A DNA stretch of 64,000 nt from Streptomyces sp. A1277 (GCF_004795015.1 NZ_SSBI01000001.1:62001-126000), one strand, 5' to 3'; counted from the first letter of the stretch, positions 53,565 through 63,277 are shown. The notes: generated by a model from the sequence alone, not told the origin. Made by a program: numbers and translations.

Positions 53565-54587
53565 ATGCCCATCGCAACCCCCGAGGTCTACGCCGAGATG
53601 CTCGACCGGGCGAAGGCAGGCAAGTTCGCCTACCCGGCCATCAACGTGACGTCGACCCAGACCCTGCACGCTGCCCTGCGTGGCTTCGCGGAGGCCGAGA
53701 GCGACGGCATCGTTCAGATCTCGACCGGCGGCGCGGAGTTCCTGGGCGGCCAGTACAACAAGGACATGGTCACGGGTGCGGTCGCGCTGGCCGAGTTCGC
53801 GCACATCGTCGCAGCCAAGTACGACATCACCGTCGCGCTGCACACCGACCACTGCCCGAAGGACAAGCTGGACGGCTACGTCCGCCCGCTGCTCGACGTC
53901 TCCGCCGAGCGCGTCGCCAAGGGCCTGAACCCGCTGTTCCAGTCGCACATGTGGGACGGCTCGGCCGAGACGCTGGCCGACAACCTGGCCATCGGCCAGG
54001 AGCTGCTGGCCAAGGCCGCCGCCGCCAAGATCATCCTTGAGGTCGAGATCACCCCGACCGGCGGCGAGGAGGACGGCGTCACCCACGAGATCAACGACGA
54101 GCTCTACACGACCGTCGACGACGCGCTGCGCACCGCCGAGGCGCTCGGCCTGGGCGAGAAGGGCCGCTACCTGCTGGCCGCCTCCTTCGGCAACGTGCAC
54201 GGCGTCTACAAGCCGGGCAACGTCGTCCTGCGTCCGGAGCTGCTCAAGGACCTCCAGGAGGGCGTCGGCGCCAAGTACGGCAAGACCTCCCCGTTCGACT
54301 TCGTCTTCCACGGCGGCTCCGGCTCCACCGCCGAGGAGATCTCCACCGCGCTGGAGAACGGCGTCGTGAAGATGAACCTCGACACCGACACCCAGTACGC
54401 CTTCACCCGCCCGATCGTGGACCACATGTTCAGCAACTACGACGGTGTGCTGAAGGTCGACGGCGAGGTCGGCAACAAGAAGGTCTACGACCCGCGCAGC
54501 TGGGGCAAGTCCGCCGAGGGCGGCATGGCCAAGCGCGTCACGGAGGCATGCGCCAACCTGCGGTCCACCGGCACCAAGCTGAAGTAA
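53565..54587 (+). CDS. fbaA: fructose-bisphosphate aldolase, class II
   Basis: 340 residues from the ATG at 53565, with 'aaggag' 9 bases upstream; the frame is open far upstream but that part has no homology. Zinc ligands and active site: ALHTDHCPKDKLDGY, LEVEITPTGGEEDGV, ASFGNVHGVYKPGNV, FVFHGGSGSTAEEI and KMNLDTDTQYAFTRP. Cleaves fructose-1,6-bisphosphate in glycolysis and acts in reverse in gluconeogenesis. Strong upstream palindrome, strong terminator after. Confidence 0.96.
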   Translation: MPIATPEVYAEMLDRAKAGKFAYPAINVTSTQTLHAALRGFAEAESDGIVQISTGGAEFLGGQYNKDMVTGAVALAEFAHIVAAKYDITVALHTDHCPKDKLDGYVRPLLDVSAERVAKGLNPLFQSHMWDGSAETLADNLAIGQELLAKAAAAKIILEVEITPTGGEEDGVTHEINDELYTTVDDALRTAEALGLGEKGRYLLAASFGNVHGVYKPGNVVLRPELLKDLQEGVGAKYGKTSPFDFVFHGGSGSTAEEISTALENGVVKMNLDTDTQYAFTRPIVDHMFSNYDGVLKVDGEVGNKKVYDPRSWGKSAEGGMAKRVTEACANLRSTGTKLK

Positions 54588-54605
54588 TTCCGTACGGATG
54601 TGTGG

Positions 54606-54643
54606 CGTGGGCCCGGCAACCCCCTCGGGGTGCCGGGCCCACG
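54606..54643 (+). terminator. terminator of fba
   Basis: Perfect 13-base arms (54606-54618 with 54631-54643) with a 12-base loop, 18 bases after the stop. Confidence 0.85.
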
Positions 54644-54683
54644 GCATGTCCGTGTCCGGCACGCACGATCCGAGGGAACAGCT

Positions 54684-55850
54684 GTGAGCACGTCCTACGA
54701 CTTCGACACCGTGATCGACCGCCGCGGAACCTGGTGCGTCCAGTGGGACGGGGTCGCCGACCGGTTCGGGGTGGACGGGCTGCTGCCGTTCACCATCTCC
54801 GACATGGACTTCGAGACCGCCCCCGAGGTGCTGGCCGCCCTGCGGGCCCGGCTCGACCACGGCGTGTTCGGCTACACGGACTGGCGGCAGGACGACTTCC
54901 GGTCGGCCATCGCCCACTGGTACGCGACCCGGTACGGCACCACGATCGACACGGACCGGCTGGTGTACGGGCCGTCCGTGCTCAGCCAGTTCTCCCAGCT
55001 GCTCCAGATGTGGACGGCCGAGGGGGACGGGGTGGTCCTGCACACCCCCACGTACGACGGGTTCCGCAAGGCGATCACCGGGCTCGGGCGGGAACTGCGG
55101 GGTGTGCCGCTGGGGGACATGGACGCGCTGGAGCGTGAGCTCGCGCGGCCGGACAGCACGGTCCTCGTGGTGTGCTCGCCGCACAACCCGTCCGGGCGGG
55201 TGTGGACGGAGACGGAGCTCGCCGGGATGGCCGAGCTCGCCGCACGGCACGGGGTGGCCGTGATCAGCGACGAGATCCACGCGGACTTCGTGCACGGCGG
55301 GCGGCCGCACGTGCCCTGGACCCGGGTGGGGGGTGACGGGCGCTGGGCGGTCGTCACCTCCGCCTCGAAGTCGTTCAACTTCCCGGCGCTGACCGGCTCG
55401 TACGGCCTCATCGGGCGGCCGGAGGACCGGACGGAGTTCCTGCGCCGGATGGAGACGGCGGAAGGTCTGGCATCCCCGGCAGTGCTCTCGCTGACCGCGC
55501 ACATCGCCGCGTACCGGGAGGGCGGGCCGTGGCTGGACGCGGTGCGCGCGTATGTCGCGGAGAACCTGGCCCTGGTCGCCGAGCGGCTGAACACCGCCTT
55601 CCCCGCCCTGCAGTGGGAGCCGCCGCAGGCCGGATACCTGGCCTGGATCGACCTGCGGCGTGCGGGCGTCGAGGACGACGAGGCGCTTCAGCGGGTGCTG
55701 ATCGAGCGGGAGCGCGTCGCGGTGATGCCGGGGAGCACGTACGGGGCGGAGGGCTTCGTGCGGCTGAACGCGGGGTGCCCGCGGAGCAAGGTGGAGGCGG
55801 GGCTCGCGGCGCTGATCCGGGGTGTGGAGGCGGTGCGGGGCGCCGCGTAG
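54684..55850 (+). CDS. MalY/PatB-type pyridoxal-phosphate C-S lyase or aminotransferase
   Basis: 388 residues from the GTG at 54684 with 'gaggga' upstream. It shows the group's marks: N-terminal YDFDTVIDRRGTWCVQWDG, PFTISDMDFETAPEVLAALR, HGVFGYTDW, CSPHNPSGRVWTETELAGMA, ISDEIHADFVHGG and PLP Lys in SASKSFNFPALTGS. MalY/PatB enzymes split cystathionine or similar sulfur amino acids; some are regulators. Its own transcription unit. Confidence 0.9.
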   Translation: MSTSYDFDTVIDRRGTWCVQWDGVADRFGVDGLLPFTISDMDFETAPEVLAALRARLDHGVFGYTDWRQDDFRSAIAHWYATRYGTTIDTDRLVYGPSVLSQFSQLLQMWTAEGDGVVLHTPTYDGFRKAITGLGRELRGVPLGDMDALERELARPDSTVLVVCSPHNPSGRVWTETELAGMAELAARHGVAVISDEIHADFVHGGRPHVPWTRVGGDGRWAVVTSASKSFNFPALTGSYGLIGRPEDRTEFLRRMETAEGLASPAVLSLTAHIAAYREGGPWLDAVRAYVAENLALVAERLNTAFPALQWEPPQAGYLAWIDLRRAGVEDDEALQRVLIERERVAVMPGSTYGAEGFVRLNAGCPRSKVEAGLAALIRGVEAVRGAA

Positions 55851-55913
55851 CGGCGGTGTGGGTGCGCGGGCTCGGCCGGTTTCGGGGGCTCCGCCCCGGG
55901 CCCCCGCTCCTCA

Positions 55914-55985
55914 ATCGCCGGAGGGCTTGAAAGGCCAGTCGCCGGAGGGGCTTGAGCGGGTGATTGCCGGAGGGGCTTGAGCGGG
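55914..55985. repeat. three-copy ~25-base intergenic repeat
   Basis: The unit (t)cgccggaggggcttgagcggg-like occurs three times in a row, with a small GC hairpin (gggggctccgccccgggccccc, about 55884-55905) just before. Similar 'caatcgccggaggggcttga' words are scattered between genes in many Streptomyces. Confidence 0.6.
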
Positions 55986-56011
55986 CGGCGGGGCCAGGCA
56001 CACTTGGAGGC

Positions 56012-56425
56012 ATGTCGATCCACGAGAACCTGCTCGGGGGCCCTCCCCCGACCCACCTGCCCGACGACCCGGAGCCGCGTGAGCTGCTCGCCGCCGACAC
56101 CGCGCCCGCCGACGTCGCCGCGAAGTACCCGACCTCCTCGCTGGCCTGGGCGCAGCTCGCCGACGAGGCGTTCGAGGGCGGCCGGGTCGTCGAGTCGTAC
56201 GCCTACGCCCGCACCGGCTACCACCGCGGTCTCGACGCGCTGCGCCGGGCCGGCTGGAAGGGCCACGGCCCCGTACCGTTCGAGCACGAGCCGAACCGCG
56301 GCTTCCTGCGGGCCCTGCACGCCCTCGCGCGGGCCGCGCAGGCGATCGGCGAGCAGGAGGAGTACGAGCGCTGCTCGACGTTCCTGCGCGACTCCTCGCC
56401 GACCGCCGCCGAGACCCTGGGCTGA
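56012..56425 (+). CDS. DUF3151 family protein
   Basis: 137 residues (ATG at 56012, 'ttggagg' upstream). MSIHENLLGGPPPTHLPDDP, AAKYPTSSLAWAQLADEAFE, TGYHRGLDALRRAGWKGHGP and RGFLRALHALARAAQAIGEQ fit the actinobacterial DUF3151 family, made of helical repeats. Function unknown. Monocistronic, followed by kynA. Confidence 0.85.
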   Translation: MSIHENLLGGPPPTHLPDDPEPRELLAADTAPADVAAKYPTSSLAWAQLADEAFEGGRVVESYAYARTGYHRGLDALRRAGWKGHGPVPFEHEPNRGFLRALHALARAAQAIGEQEEYERCSTFLRDSSPTAAETLG

Positions 56426-56583
56426 CCCGGCCCCGTACCGCAGGCCCCGCGAGCGCGCACCCGCGCCCGCGGGGCCTGCGCGTTCCCGGGGGCGGCGTTT
56501 AGGATGCGGACAGGGGACCGGAGCTCCACCACCTCACGGAAGGGGCGGACCGCTACCCGGAAGCTCGTGTCGAGGAGACAGCG

Positions 56584-57432
56584 ATGTCGACGATCCACCC
56601 CGACCCCGAAGCCACCGGTGCGCAGACCCCGCACCTCGACTTCGCGGGAACGACTCCGTACGAGGACTACGTCCAGGCGGATGTCCTGACCCACCTCCAG
56701 CACCTCCGCTCGGACGACCCCGGCGAGATGGTCTTCCTGGTCACCACCCAGGTCATGGAGCTGTGGTTCACCGTCATCGTCCACGAGTGGGAGACCGCCG
56801 CGCACGCGATGCGCGGGGACCGGCTCGACGTCGCGCAGGACGCGCTGAAGCGGTCCCTGCGCGAGCTGGAGGCGCTGAACGCCTCCTGGACGCCGCTCGC
56901 CCAGCTCACCCCCGCCCAGTTCAACTCCTACCGGTCCTCGCTCGGCGAGGGCTCCGGCTTCCAGTCGGCCATGTACCGGCGGATGGAGTTCCTGCTCGGC
57001 GACAAGTCCGCGTCCATGCTGGTGCCGCACCGGGGCGCGCCCCGCGTCCACGCGGAGCTGGAGAAGGCGCTCGCAGAGCCCAGCCTGTACGACGAAGCGC
57101 TCGCCCTGCTCGCCCGGCGCGGGCACGCGATCCCCGAGGCCGTGCTCGGCCGGGACCTGACCCGGAAGTACGAGCCGTCGCCCGAGGTCGAGGCCGTCTG
57201 GACCGCGATCTACGCCAACCCGGACCAGAACGACGAGCTGGTCCGCCTCGGCGAGGTGCTCACCGATGTGGGCGAGCTGGTGTGGCGATGGCGCAACGAC
57301 CACCTCCTCGCGACCCGGCGGGCCATGGGCTCCAAGACCGGCACCGGCGGCTCGGCCGGGGTGGCCTGGCTGGAGAAGCGCGCCACGAAGAACGTGTTCC
57401 CCGAGCTCTGGACGGCCCGCAGCCATGTCTGA
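56584..57432 (+). CDS. kynA: tryptophan 2,3-dioxygenase
   Basis: 282 residues. Haem enzyme that opens the indole ring of tryptophan to N-formylkynurenine. Seen: PYEDYVQADVLTHLQHLRSD, FLVTTQVMELWFTVIVHEWE, QFNSYRSSLGEGSGFQSAMY (family signature) and VWRWRNDHLLATRRAMGSKT with GTGGSAGVAWL at the C-terminus, where the haem His is expected. First gene of the kynurenine operon; overlaps kynU by 8 bases. Confidence 0.95.
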   Translation: MSTIHPDPEATGAQTPHLDFAGTTPYEDYVQADVLTHLQHLRSDDPGEMVFLVTTQVMELWFTVIVHEWETAAHAMRGDRLDVAQDALKRSLRELEALNASWTPLAQLTPAQFNSYRSSLGEGSGFQSAMYRRMEFLLGDKSASMLVPHRGAPRVHAELEKALAEPSLYDEALALLARRGHAIPEAVLGRDLTRKYEPSPEVEAVWTAIYANPDQNDELVRLGEVLTDVGELVWRWRNDHLLATRRAMGSKTGTGGSAGVAWLEKRATKNVFPELWTARSHV

Positions 57433-58621
57433 CCTCCGGGAGCGCGCACAGGCGCTCGACACCGCGGACGCCCTGGCGCCACTGCGCGAGCTGTTCACCC
57501 TCGACGACACCGTCTACCTGGACGGCAACTCGCTCGGCGCGCTGCCGCGCCACGTGCCCGCCCGGGTGCAGGAGGTCCTCACCCGTGAGTGGGGCGAGCT
57601 GCGCATCCGGTCCTGGAGCGAGAGCGGCTGGTGGACGGCGCCCGAGCGGATCGGCGACCGCATCGCCCCGGTCGTCGGGGCCGCCGCGGGCCAGATCGTC
57701 GTCGGCGACTCCACCAGCGTGAACGTCTTCAAGGCGCTCGTCGCCGCGACCCGGCTGGCGCCGGAGGGCCGCGACGAGATCCTGGTGGACGCGCACACCT
57801 TCCCCACCGACGGCTACATCGCGTCCTCGGCGGCCCGGATGACCGGCCACCGGATCGTCCCGGTCGCCCCCGCCGACGTGCCGGACGCGCTCGGTCCGCG
57901 TACCGCCGCCGTGCTGCTCAACCACGTCGACTACCGCTCGGGCCGGCTGCACGACCTGCCGGGTCTCACCGCCGCGGTACGGGCCGCCGGCGCGGTCGCC
58001 GTCTGGGACCTGTGCCACAGCGCGGGGGCCCTCCCGGTCGGTCTGGACGAGCACGGCGTGGACCTGGCGGTGGGCTGCACGTACAAGTACCTCAACGGGG
58101 GCCCCGGTTCGCCCGCGTACCTGTACGTCGCCGAACGCCACCAGGCGGCCTTCGACTCGCCCCTGCCGGGGTGGACGTCGCACGCCGACCCGTTCGCGAT
58201 GGCCCCCGGCTACAGCCCGGCCGAGGGCGCGGTCCGGGGCCGGGTCGGCACCCCCGACATCCTGTCCATGCTGGCGCTGGAGGCATCCCTCGACGTCTGG
58301 GACGGGGTCGGGATCGACGCGGTACGGGCCAAGTCCCTGGCGCTGACGGACTTCTTCCTGGAGTGCGTCGAGGCGTACGCCCCCGAGGGCCGGGTCACCC
58401 CGGTCACCCCGGCCGCCCACAAGGAACGCGGCAGCCAGGTCGCGCTGCGCTGCGAGGACGCCGGGCCCGTGATGGCCGAGCTGATCGCGCGCGGTGTCGT
58501 CGGCGACCTGCGCCGGCCCGATGTGCTGCGGTTCGGTTTCACACCGCTGTACGTGGGGTTCGCCGACGCGGAACGCGCGGCACGGGTGCTTGCGGAGGTT
58601 CTGGGCGCCCCGGCGGCGTAG
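57425..58621 (+). CDS. kynU: kynureninase
   Basis: 398 residues from the ATG at 57425. PLP enzyme splitting kynurenine to anthranilate and alanine. Seen: DDTVYLDGNSLGALPRHVPA, WWTAPERIGDRIAPVVGAAA, VNVFKALVAATRLAPEGRDE, the aspartate/His pocket WDLCHSAGALPVGLDEHGVD and the PLP lysine in GCTYKYLNGGPGSPAYLYV. Second gene of the operon. Anthranilate may feed back into tryptophan or into metabolites. Confidence 0.95.
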   Translation: MSDLRERAQALDTADALAPLRELFTLDDTVYLDGNSLGALPRHVPARVQEVLTREWGELRIRSWSESGWWTAPERIGDRIAPVVGAAAGQIVVGDSTSVNVFKALVAATRLAPEGRDEILVDAHTFPTDGYIASSAARMTGHRIVPVAPADVPDALGPRTAAVLLNHVDYRSGRLHDLPGLTAAVRAAGAVAVWDLCHSAGALPVGLDEHGVDLAVGCTYKYLNGGPGSPAYLYVAERHQAAFDSPLPGWTSHADPFAMAPGYSPAEGAVRGRVGTPDILSMLALEASLDVWDGVGIDAVRAKSLALTDFFLECVEAYAPEGRVTPVTPAAHKERGSQVALRCEDAGPVMAELIARGVVGDLRRPDVLRFGFTPLYVGFADAERAARVLAEVLGAPAA

Positions 58622-58776
58622 GCTGCCGCATCCGTCCGGTGACCGGCTCGCCCCGGTCGCCGGACGGCGTCGCGCACCGATTCCCGGTGCGCGTACCCGC
58701 CTCCCGTACTGGTACCGTCCCCGCAGGTCAGGCCAGTTGGCCAGTCGGCCGGGTGACAGTGAGGGTGGGGAGCAGC

Positions 58777-59652
58777 ATGTCGGATTCCGCCGCGCGCGAC
58801 CGGGACGCCGCCGAGACGGATTCGGCGTTCGCGCATCCGGTCGTCGCCCCCGACGCGTCCGCCGCCTACGGCAGCCACCCGGACCAGGTCATCGACTTCC
58901 ACGCCCCGCGCGACGGGCGTACCGGCGCGCCCGTCGTGGTCGTCCTGCACGGCGGCGCGTGGCGGGCCCCGTACGACCGGGCCCATATGTCGCCGTTCGC
59001 GGGCTTTCTGGCCCGGCGCGGGTTCGCCGTCGCCAGTGTCGAGTACCGGCGCGGCAGCGAGCTCCCGCAGCAGCGCGGCTCCGGCCCGGTCGCGGGCCGC
59101 TGGCCGGAGACCTTCGACGACGTGGCCGCCGCGCTGGACGCGCTGCCGGAGCTGCTGGCGCGGGAGTTGCCCGCGGCGGACAGCCGCCGGATCGTCGTCA
59201 CGGGGCACTCCGCGGGCGGGCAGTTGGCCCTGTGGGCCGCCGCCCGGCACGTCCTGCCGGAGGGCTCGCCGTGGCGGCTGGCACGTCCGCCCGCGCTGCG
59301 GGGCGTGGTGGCACTCGCGCCGATCGCGGACTTCGCCTCGGCGGTCGGGCTCGACGTGTGCTCGGGGGCGATCGGGCAGTTCCTGGGGCCGGCGGAGGAC
59401 TTCGCCGAGCGGAGCGCGTACGCGGATCCGGCCCGGCTCCTGCCCACCGGGATCGCGACGGTCGTGGTGCAGGGGACCGCGGACCTCACGGTTCCGGCGG
59501 CCGTTTCCGAGGCGTTCGTGGACGCGGCGGCGAAGGAGGGCGAGACGGTGGGGCTGACGCTGCTGCCGGACGTCGGCCACTTCCCGCTGATCGACCCGGC
59601 CGCCGACGCCTGCGCGGTGGTCGCCGAGGAGATCGCCCAGCTGGCCTGGTAG
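58777..59652 (+). CDS. alpha/beta hydrolase, probable kynurenine formamidase
   Basis: 291 residues from the ATG at 58777. Hydrolase fold with oxyanion motif VVVVLHGGAWRAPYDRAH, a Gly-x-Ser nucleophile in VVTGHSAGGQLALWAAA, a late Asp and His in VGHFPLIDPAAD. The HGGxW motif and position after kynA-kynU suit N-formylkynurenine formamidase (the KynB step); this is a context inference as the HGG family is broad. 155-base gap from kynU, so it may have its own promoter. Confidence 0.78.
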   Translation: MSDSAARDRDAAETDSAFAHPVVAPDASAAYGSHPDQVIDFHAPRDGRTGAPVVVVLHGGAWRAPYDRAHMSPFAGFLARRGFAVASVEYRRGSELPQQRGSGPVAGRWPETFDDVAAALDALPELLARELPAADSRRIVVTGHSAGGQLALWAAARHVLPEGSPWRLARPPALRGVVALAPIADFASAVGLDVCSGAIGQFLGPAEDFAERSAYADPARLLPTGIATVVVQGTADLTVPAAVSEAFVDAAAKEGETVGLTLLPDVGHFPLIDPAADACAVVAEEIAQLAW

Positions 59653-59756
59653 GGCCGGAGCACGGGGCCGCGTGGTCGCGTAGTACTTGCGACGGACGGC
59701 CGGGAATCCGCTTCACTGCTGACGACCGGGCCCGTCGGCCCGCCTACCGTGGAGTG

Positions 59757-61238
59757 GTGACCGAGACCAAGACCAGAAGCCCGGAGCTCCGGCTCGCCGC
59801 GGGGGCGATCGGCGAGCTGCGCCAGGAACTCTTCCACGACCCGTTCGCCTACCGGCCGATGGGGCCGATGCGGACCGACGGTCCGCTGACCAGGTGGATG
59901 CCGGGGCGGATCGGGGCCGGTTTCGCCTGGGCCCCGCACGCCATGGTGCTGCTCGCCGCGCTGATCACCTTCCTGGCCGGCTTCGCCTCCACCGGCAACG
60001 CCGGCGTCCTGCTGTCCGGCCTGCTCCCCGCCGGCTGCGTGGCGATGACCCTGGTCAGGCCGGTCGGGGCGTTCTGGATATCGATGGCGCTGACACCGGT
60101 GACCGTGATCGTGGAGGGCGGCAACGAGCCGTGGGGGCCGAGCCTCTTCTTCTCCCACCTGGTGGTGCTGCTCGTCGTCGCGGCCAGGACCCGGCCGCGC
60201 ACCGCCGTCTGGATGTGGACGTTCACGCTGGTGCTGGGCCTCTTCGTGGAGGGCGTCGTCGGTGCGGGCGGCGGGACGGAGACCGCGGCCATGGCGGTGG
60301 TCTCGGCGTTCGCGCTGCTCGTGGTGAGCGTGGTGCAGATCAGCCGGGAGGCGCAGCGCGAGGTCACCGTGCAGCGCACCGTGACCGCCGTCGAGCGCGA
60401 CCGGCGCACGCTGCTGGAGGAGCGCACCACGATCGCCCGCGAACTGCACGACGTGGTCGCCCACCACATGTCGGTCGTCGCGATCCAGGCCGAGGCCGCC
60501 CCGTACCGGGTGGAGAACCCGCCGCCGGAGCTTGAGCAGGCGTTCGTCACGATCCGGGAGAACGCCGTCGCCGCCCTCACCGAACTGCGCCGGGTGCTCG
60601 GCGTCGTCCGGGCCGACGACTACGAGGCGCCGGACGCCCCGCAGCCCACCCTGGCCGACCTGGACAGGCTGCTCGCCAACGTGGGGGAAGCGGGTCTGGA
60701 GACCGAGAAGGCGGTGACCGGCGCGGTGCGCGAACTGCCCCAGGGCGTCGAACTGTCGGCGTACCGGATCATCCAGGAAGCGCTCAGCAACAGCCTGCGG
60801 CACGCGCCGGGCGCCACGGCCCGGGTCGAGATCGGCTACGTCCTGGGCGGGCTCGGGCTGCGCGTCGTCAACGGACCGCCGACCGCCCCGGTGAAGCCGT
60901 CGCCGGGCGCCGGACACGGGATCACCGGGATGCGGGAGCGGGTCGCGATGCTGAACGGCGAGATGACCGCCGAGGCGACGACGGAGGGCGGCTACGAGGT
61001 CACCGCCTTCATCCCCGCCCAGCCGACCGCCTCCGGCGCATCCGGCACACGTGAGGCTTCCGGTACGCGTGAGGCGTCCGGCACACGTGAGGCGTCCGGC
61101 ACACGTGAGGCGTCCGACACACGTGAGGCGTCCGGCACACGTGAGGCTTCCGACGTCTCCGACGCTTCCGACGCCTCCGGCGCTTCCGGGACTTCCCGTG
61201 CTTCCGGGATCTCCGGTGACTCTGTGGAGCAGGCATGA
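59757..61238 (+). CDS. sensor histidine kinase, NarL type, with repeat tail
   Basis: 493 residues (GTG at 59757). Four or so membrane helices in ~60-195 (APHAMVLLAALITFLAGFAS, SLFFSHLVVLLVVAARTR). The dimerisation and phosphoacceptor His is in TTIARELHDVVAHHMSVVAI. The ATPase part has RIIQEALSNSLRHAPGATA and GHGITGMRERVAMLNGEM. The end is unusual: six-residue units such as SGTREA, repeated about six times and then SDASDASGASG. It overlaps the response regulator by 4 bases. Confidence 0.92.
   Translation: MTETKTRSPELRLAAGAIGELRQELFHDPFAYRPMGPMRTDGPLTRWMPGRIGAGFAWAPHAMVLLAALITFLAGFASTGNAGVLLSGLLPAGCVAMTLVRPVGAFWISMALTPVTVIVEGGNEPWGPSLFFSHLVVLLVVAARTRPRTAVWMWTFTLVLGLFVEGVVGAGGGTETAAMAVVSAFALLVVSVVQISREAQREVTVQRTVTAVERDRRTLLEERTTIARELHDVVAHHMSVVAIQAEAAPYRVENPPPELEQAFVTIRENAVAALTELRRVLGVVRADDYEAPDAPQPTLADLDRLLANVGEAGLETEKAVTGAVRELPQGVELSAYRIIQEALSNSLRHAPGATARVEIGYVLGGLGLRVVNGPPTAPVKPSPGAGHGITGMRERVAMLNGEMTAEATTEGGYEVTAFIPAQPTASGASGTREASGTREASGTREASGTREASDTREASGTREASDVSDASDASGASGTSRASGISGDSVEQA
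61038..61215 (+). repeat. tandem repeat in the C-terminus of the histidine kinase
   Basis: About six copies of an 18-base unit coding for a six-residue unit like SGTREA, then shorter SDA/SGA units. Units are nearly identical, so copy number is likely to vary. Confidence 0.85.
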
Positions 61239-61912
61239 CGATCCCGCCCGCCGCGCCGATCCGGGTCCTGATCGTGGACGACCAGATGATGGTCCGCGAG
61301 GGCTTCTCGGTCCTGCTCAACGCCATGCCGGGCATCGAGGTCGTCGGCGAGGCGGTCAACGGACGCGAGGCCGTCTCCCAGGTCGCCGCACTGAGCCCCG
61401 ACGTGGTGCTGATGGACATCCGCATGCCGGAGCTCAACGGCATCGAGGCGACCCGCGAGATCGTCGCCGCCGACGCGGACGCGAAGGTGCTGGTGCTGAC
61501 CACCTTCGACCTCGACGAGTACGTCTACCAGGCCCTGCGCGCCGGCGCCTCCGGCTTCCTCCTCAAGGACGCCTCGGCCCGCCAACTCGCCGACGGTGTC
61601 CGCGTGGTCGCCTCCGGCGAGGCACTGCTCGCCCCCACGGTCACCCGGCGCCTGATCACCGAGTTCTCCAAGCTGGCGTCGGCCCCGCGGCCCCCGGCCC
61701 TGGCCCGGATCGGCGACCTCACCGAGCGCGAGACGGAGGTGCTCGTCCTCATCGCCCAGGGCCTGTCGAACGCGGAGATCGCCGGGCATCTGGTGGTCGC
61801 CGAGTCCACGATCAAGACCCATGTGAGCCGCATCCTGGTCAAGCTGGGCCTGCGCGACCGCACCCAGGCCGCGGTCTTCGCCTACGAGGCCCGCCTCGTC
61901 ACTCCTTCCTGA
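61235..61912 (+). CDS. response regulator, NarL/LuxR type
   Basis: 225 residues. Receiver: RVLIVDDQMMVREGF, phospho-Asp in DVVLMDIRMPELNGIEATR, TTFDLDEYVYQALRAGASGF and LLKDAS. LuxR HTH at the end: LTERETEVLVLIAQGLSNAE, then IAGHLVVAESTIKTHVSRIL. Starts by ATGA overlap with its kinase partner. Target genes unknown; the downstream P450 is a candidate. Confidence 0.94.
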   Translation: MTIPPAAPIRVLIVDDQMMVREGFSVLLNAMPGIEVVGEAVNGREAVSQVAALSPDVVLMDIRMPELNGIEATREIVAADADAKVLVLTTFDLDEYVYQALRAGASGFLLKDASARQLADGVRVVASGEALLAPTVTRRLITEFSKLASAPRPPALARIGDLTERETEVLVLIAQGLSNAEIAGHLVVAESTIKTHVSRILVKLGLRDRTQAAVFAYEARLVTPS

Positions 61913-62053
61913 CCCCGTGCACCGGCCCTCGCGGGCTTGCCCATTCGGCCGCGCTGAAGCTCGGCCGCGGGTGCGTCCACGGGTGCGGGTGCGTCCACGG
62001 GTGAGGCCACGGCGGGGCTGGTCCGGGTGCGGGAGGCCGGTTAGCGTCGGTCC

Positions 62054-63277
62054 ATGGAACAGCCCAGCGCGCCCCGCGCCCCGTTCGACCCCTGGTCGGC
62101 GGCGTTCGTCGCCGATCCGTACCCCGCCTACGCCGAGCTGCGGGCCACCGGCCGGGCGCACTACTTCGAGCCCACCGACCAGTGGCTCGTCCCGCACTAC
62201 GCCGACGTGTCGGCGCTGCTGCGCGACCGGCGGCTGGGGCGGACGTACCTGCACCGGTTCACCCACGAGGAGTTCGGCAGGACGCCGCCGCCCCCGGAGC
62301 ACGAGCCGTTCGAGACGCTCAACGGGCAGGGGCTGCTGGACCTCGAACCGCCGGACCACACCCGCATCCGGCGCCTGGTCTCCAAGGCGTTCACCCCGCG
62401 CACCGTCGAACAGCTCGTCCCGACCGTCCGCCGGCTGGCCGCCGGGCTCGTGGACGACTTCGTCGAGCGGGGCGGGGGCGACCTGCTCGCGGCCGTCGCC
62501 GAGCCGCTGCCCGTCGCCGTGATCGCCGAGATGCTCGGCATCCCGGAGTCCGACCGGGCGCCGCTGCGGCCCTGGTCGGCCGCGATCTGCGGGATGTTCG
62601 AGCTCAACCCCTCCGAGGAGACCGCCCGCGCCGCCGTCCGCGCCTGCCTGGAGTTCTCCGCGTATCTGCGCGAGCTGATCGCGGAGCGGCGCACCAACCC
62701 GGGCCCGGACCTGATCTCCGCCCTGGTCGCCGCCCACGACGAGGGCGAGCGGCTGACCGAGCAGGAGATGGTCTCCACCTGCGTCCTCCTGCTGAACGCC
62801 GGGCACGAGGCGACCGTCAACACCACGGCCAACGGCTGGTGGACGCTGCTGCGCCACCCCGAGCAGCTGGCCGCTCTGCGCGCCGACCACGGGCTGCTGC
62901 CCACTGCGGTGGAGGAGCTGATGCGCTACGACACCCCGCTCCAGATGTTCGAGCGCTGGGTCCTGGACGACATCGAGATCGACGGCACGGTCATTCCACG
63001 CGGCTCCGAGGTGGCCCTGCTCTTCGGCTCCGCCAACCGCGACCCGGCCCGCTTCACGGACCCGGACATGCTGGACCTCGCCCGCCGCGAGAATCCGCAC
63101 ATCACCTTCGGCGCGGGCATCCACTTCTGCCTCGGCGCCCCGCTGGCCCGCGTCGAACTCGCCGCCTCCTTCGGCGAGCTGCTGCGCAAGGCGCCCGGCC
63201 TGCGACTGGCCGCGGAACCGGAGTGGAACCCGGGCTACGTCATCCGGGGTGTGAAGGAGCTGCGGGTGGAGGTGTGA
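62054..63277 (+). CDS. cytochrome P450
   Basis: 407 residues, the usual soluble bacterial length. I-helix LLLNAGHEATVNTTANGWWT, K-helix ExxR in AVEELMRYDTP, haem loop FGAGIHFCLGAPLARVEL. The N-terminus (PFDPWSAAFVADPYPAYAEL) marks a class I CYP. It needs ferredoxin and reductase, not encoded nearby. It lies alone between a two-component system and the gene at the right edge; the substrate cannot be told. Confidence 0.94.
   Translation: MEQPSAPRAPFDPWSAAFVADPYPAYAELRATGRAHYFEPTDQWLVPHYADVSALLRDRRLGRTYLHRFTHEEFGRTPPPPEHEPFETLNGQGLLDLEPPDHTRIRRLVSKAFTPRTVEQLVPTVRRLAAGLVDDFVERGGGDLLAAVAEPLPVAVIAEMLGIPESDRAPLRPWSAAICGMFELNPSEETARAAVRACLEFSAYLRELIAERRTNPGPDLISALVAAHDEGERLTEQEMVSTCVLLLNAGHEATVNTTANGWWTLLRHPEQLAALRADHGLLPTAVEELMRYDTPLQMFERWVLDDIEIDGTVIPRGSEVALLFGSANRDPARFTDPDMLDLARRENPHITFGAGIHFCLGAPLARVELAASFGELLRKAPGLRLAAEPEWNPGYVIRGVKELRVEV

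Noticed and set aside
56584..63277. Biosynthetic gene cluster with kynurenine genes and P450
   Set aside because: No NRPS, PKS, terpene or peptide-tailoring core enzyme is nearby; the genes look like separate transcription units of core metabolism and regulation.
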